Of a stretch of DNA of 40,857 nucleotides, positions 38,910 to 40,857 are shown in pieces. Positions within the stretch are counted from its first letter, which is position 1, and each line of letters starts with the position of its first letter. This DNA comes from Pleomorphomonas sp. T1.2MG-36 (lineage in GTDB: Bacteria; Pseudomonadota; Alphaproteobacteria; Rhizobiales; Pleomorphomonadaceae), in the NCBI RefSeq assembly GCF_950100655.1, contig NZ_CATNLY010000004.1, positions 1 to 40,857 of the forward strand, in the 5' to 3' direction. A model generated the notes under the pieces. It did no database searches. It was not told where the DNA came from and saw nothing but the letters and a program-made list of their open reading frames with translations. The translations under genes were made by a program, and so were the position numbers.

Positions 38910-38934
38910 GAACACTGGTTCGCCGGACGGGTTC
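38910..38934 (+). promoter_or_regulatory. EcfG-type stress promoter for the secreted-protein gene
   Basis: GGAAC (38910-38914), 16 bases, GGTT (38931-38934), followed by AGGAGGAG (38951-38958) and ATG at 38962. Spacing to the start codon is ideal for a short leader. Confidence 0.62.
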
Positions 38935-38961
38935 TAACTCTGGTTCACCCAGGAGGAGATC

Positions 38962-39372
38962 ATGAGCCCGACAAACCTCAGACTGCTCGTTTGCCTCGTC
39001 ATGCTCGGCGGGCCCACGCTCGCCCACGCCACCTGCCTGACATCCGTCACCGAGCTGAAGGCCGAGGGGATCAAGACGAACTGGCAGGAGACGACCATGG
39101 ACGATGGCAAGCCGCTGAAGATCGTCATCGCCGACGGCGCCAACGGGCTCGTCTATTCGGCCAGCAAGGCCGGCGAGCCGTGGCTGACCGGGGACGCCGC
39201 CTTCTGCCGCTCCGGAAACACCACGACGGTGACCCTGGACAACACCAAGGCCACCGAGAACGTCCCGCTGGTGACGAGAATGGCGCTGCCCTCCACGCTG
39301 TCGGCGCCGATCGTCAATGATGAGATCAGGCTGGCGGGAGGTGCATGGCGCGGGACCTTCGTGGGGAGGTGA
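38962..39372 (+). CDS. Small secreted (periplasmic) protein, function unknown
   Basis: A 136-residue protein. The signal peptide MSPTNLRLLVCLVMLGGPTL is followed by AHA, with cleavage expected after residue 23. The mature 113 residues are mainly beta, with two cysteines (C25 and C83) that could form one disulfide: TCLTSVTELKAEGIK ... DAAFCRSGNTTTVTLDNTKA. No family is recognised. A strong ribosome site (AGGAGGAG) and an EcfG-type promoter precede it, so it is probably a stress-induced periplasmic protein. Confidence 0.75.
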   Translation: MSPTNLRLLVCLVMLGGPTLAHATCLTSVTELKAEGIKTNWQETTMDDGKPLKIVIADGANGLVYSASKAGEPWLTGDAAFCRSGNTTTVTLDNTKATENVPLVTRMALPSTLSAPIVNDEIRLAGGAWRGTFVGR

Positions 39373-39394
39373 TGGGGTGGGGAGTTTTGAATGG

Positions 39395-39580
39395 AGCGTG
39401 ATATCGGCCGGGGAGAGTTCTCGTCCTGAGGTCCTCCTTGAATTCGCGCGCGAATTCAAGCGTTCTGCGCGCAGGAAGACAGCTAGATATTTGTTTCAAT
39501 TATATAATTCTGTCATCCTCTGCGAAGGCAGAGGACCTCGGGCAGAAAAGGGCGAACGGCGAATATCAAGCGCCTTCCCA
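39395..39580. repeat. Dispersed repeat unit, short spacer, with palindrome
   Basis: Forward arm 39428-39480 with palindrome 39437-39460 (joined directly as GAGGTCCTCCTTGAATTC rather than via ACAC). AT-rich spacer of about 31 bp. Reverse arm 39511-39539 with stem CCTCTGC/GCAGAGG. Confidence 0.85.
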
Positions 39581-39656
39581 TCTCCACCCACGCCGATCCT
39601 GACGGAAATCGCCGCGGCTTTGTGTTGCCATCGATTATCAACTGAGGAGGGAAACC

Positions 39657-40067
39657 ATGCGCATCACTGTCGAGACCACCGTTGCCGCGCCGATCGCCGA
39701 GGTGTGGCGGGCCTATGTGAGCCCGGAGGACATCAAGGCGTGGAACGCCGCCTCCGACGACTGGCACACCACCACGGCCAGCGTCGACCTCCGCGAGGGC
39801 GGGGCGTTCTCCTCGCGCATGGAGGCGAAGGACGGCAGCGAAGGCTTCGACTTCGCCGGCACCTACACGAAGATCGTGCCCGAGCAGCGCATCGAGTATG
39901 CGTTCGGCGACCGCACGGCCGAGGTGCTGTTCCGGCAGTGGCCCGAGGGCGTCCGCGTCAGCGTCAGCTTCGATCCAGAGACGACCTATCCCGAGGACTT
40001 CCAGCGCGCCGGCTGGCAGTCGATCCTCGACAGCTTCAAGCGCCACGTGGAAGGGCGGACGGGGTGA
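39657..40067 (+). CDS. SRPBCC / AHSA1-like domain protein
   Basis: A 136-residue START-like (helix-grip) protein of the AHSA1/YndB type. The first strand is MRITVETTVAAPIAEVWRAY, then ISPEDIKAWNAASDDWHTT-like loop, DLREGGAFSSRMEAKDGSEG, and the closing helix GWQSILDSFKRHVEG, all typical. Such proteins bind hydrophobic ligands or chaperone partners; the specific role is unknown. GAGGAGGG lies about 6 bp before the ATG. It stands alone between repeats. Confidence 0.9.
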   Translation: MRITVETTVAAPIAEVWRAYVSPEDIKAWNAASDDWHTTTASVDLREGGAFSSRMEAKDGSEGFDFAGTYTKIVPEQRIEYAFGDRTAEVLFRQWPEGVRVSVSFDPETTYPEDFQRAGWQSILDSFKRHVEGRTG

Positions 40068-40109
40068 GCAGGCTGCGGGTCAGGGTCGTGGGGCGGTTGC
40101 TGTTCAGCC

Positions 40110-40857
40110 GGTGAGGGGGAGCGCTATATGGGCGGCTCGCTCCATTCTGCCTGAGGTCCTGCGCCTTCGCGCAGGATGACAGAATTATATTAATTAAAAC
40201 AGATACATAGGTTGTCATCCTGCGCGAAGGCGCAGGACCTCGGGACGAGAAGGTGGTGCGGGTCGTATCGGGCGGCATTGAATATGGGGAGAGCTATATT
40301 GGCCGCTCGCTCTGTTCTGGCTGAGGTCCTCGCTTTCGCAAGGATGACAGATTTATATATAGGAAACAACCGGATAGCGATTGCGTGCCCTCATGGCGGC
40401 GTTGTTCGTGGTTGCCGTGGAGCCAGCGAGGAGCTTGCGAGCGGCGGATCGCTGCCCCCTTCATATCACGCAGTCATCCTTGCGAAGGCGAGGACCTCAA
40501 GACGAGAAGGTGGTGCGGGTCGTATCGGGCGGCATTGAGTAGGGGGAGCGCTATATCGGCGGTTCGCCCTGTTCTGGCTGAGGTACACCTTGAATTCGCG
40601 CGCGAATTCAAGCGGCCTTCGCGCAGGATGACAGATTTATATATAGAAAACAATTGGATAGCGCTTGCGTGCCCCTATAGATCGCCGCTCGTTGTTCCCG
40701 TGCTGGCGCGGGAAGCCAGCGAGGAGTTTCGCGAGCGGCGGATCGCTGCGCCCTTCATATCACGCAGTCATCCTTGCGAAGGCGAGGACCTCGGGACGAG
40801 AAGGTGGTGCGGGTCGTATCGGGCGGCATTGAGTAGGGGGAGCGCTATATGGGCCGC
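40110..40857. repeat. Dispersed-repeat unit plus tandem array running off the window
   Basis: A short-spacer unit (forward 40153-40181, reverse 40212-40241) leads into a tandem array whose units begin at GACGAGAAGGTGGTGCGG at 40244, 40501 and 40795 (periods 257 and 294 bp). Arms: forward 40323-40350, reverse 40472-40498; forward 40579-40632, reverse 40766-40792. The second unit carries the 24-bp palindrome (40589-40612) that the first lacks, while flanks are otherwise nearly identical. A conserved inner segment CCAGCGAGGAG..T..GCGAGCGGCGGATCGCTGC occurs in both units. No gene was seen. Confidence 0.88.

Overview
The window is GC-rich DNA, very probably from an alphaproteobacterium of the order Hyphomicrobiales (Rhizobiales). 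The evidence is the gene families present (transglutaminase-like cysteine peptidase, PRC-barrel, DUF4126, BPP-1-like phage head proteins), EcfG-type promoters (GGAAC-N16/17-[C/G]GTT), a CtrA box, and a classical rhizobial-style palindromic intergenic element. The genus cannot be fixed from sequence alone. No rRNA, tRNA, CRISPR array or replication origin was seen.

Layout. 1-114: 3' end of an IS30-type transposase. 191-12764: head-assembly module of a BPP-1-like podovirus (large terminase, small protein, portal, Bbp19-like protein, scaffold, major capsid protein, Bbp16-like cement protein, small basic-tail protein). It is split after the terminase by a 5.7-kb block of ordinary bacterial genes (membrane protein, LysR regulator, MalY/PatB-type C-S lyase, APC permease) and after the portal by about 500 bp of repeats. 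No integrase, small terminase, tail or lysis genes were recognised, so this looks like an eroded or domesticated prophage or a capsid-only remnant. 13.1-19.5 kb: GIY-YIG protein, transglutaminase-like peptidase, a virion-like protein, NTF2-like protein, GNAT acetyltransferase, a frameshifted zinc-ribbon gene, HigA antitoxin, SAM methyltransferase with a coupled micro-ORF, and a lipoprotein. 19.8-27.3 kb: Gfo/Idh/MocA oxidoreductase, divergent MFS/LysR pair, esterase, LysE exporter. 27.4-34.8 kb: a stress- and envelope-flavoured group (PRC-barrel protein, Excalibur protein, DUF4126 protein, CDF metal exporter, small proteins, a large GT4 fusion, GFA protein). 35.4-40.1 kb: frameshifted PCMT-like methyltransferase, an orphan protein, divergent MarR/MBL pair with two palindromic operators, a secreted protein and an SRPBCC protein.

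The most distinctive property is a dispersed palindromic repeat family that fills nearly every long intergenic gap. I count about 50 hairpin arms, almost always as an inverted pair (forward arm, spacer, reverse arm). The hairpin stems vary in sequence but keep pairing. In 11 arms an extra 24-bp palindrome is inserted, and it also varies in a compensated way. Spacers between paired arms fall into discrete length classes (about 31-38, 51-53, 83-87 and 118-134 bp). In four places whole units are tandemly amplified. The repeats lie between genes and interrupt none of the recognised intact genes.

The second theme is a scattered set of EcfG-type (general stress response) promoters in front of the PRC-barrel, GFA and secreted-protein genes and, on the minus strand, the micro-ORF/methyltransferase pair. 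Several genes show single-base frameshifts or are fragments, so the region is under active decay and rearrangement.
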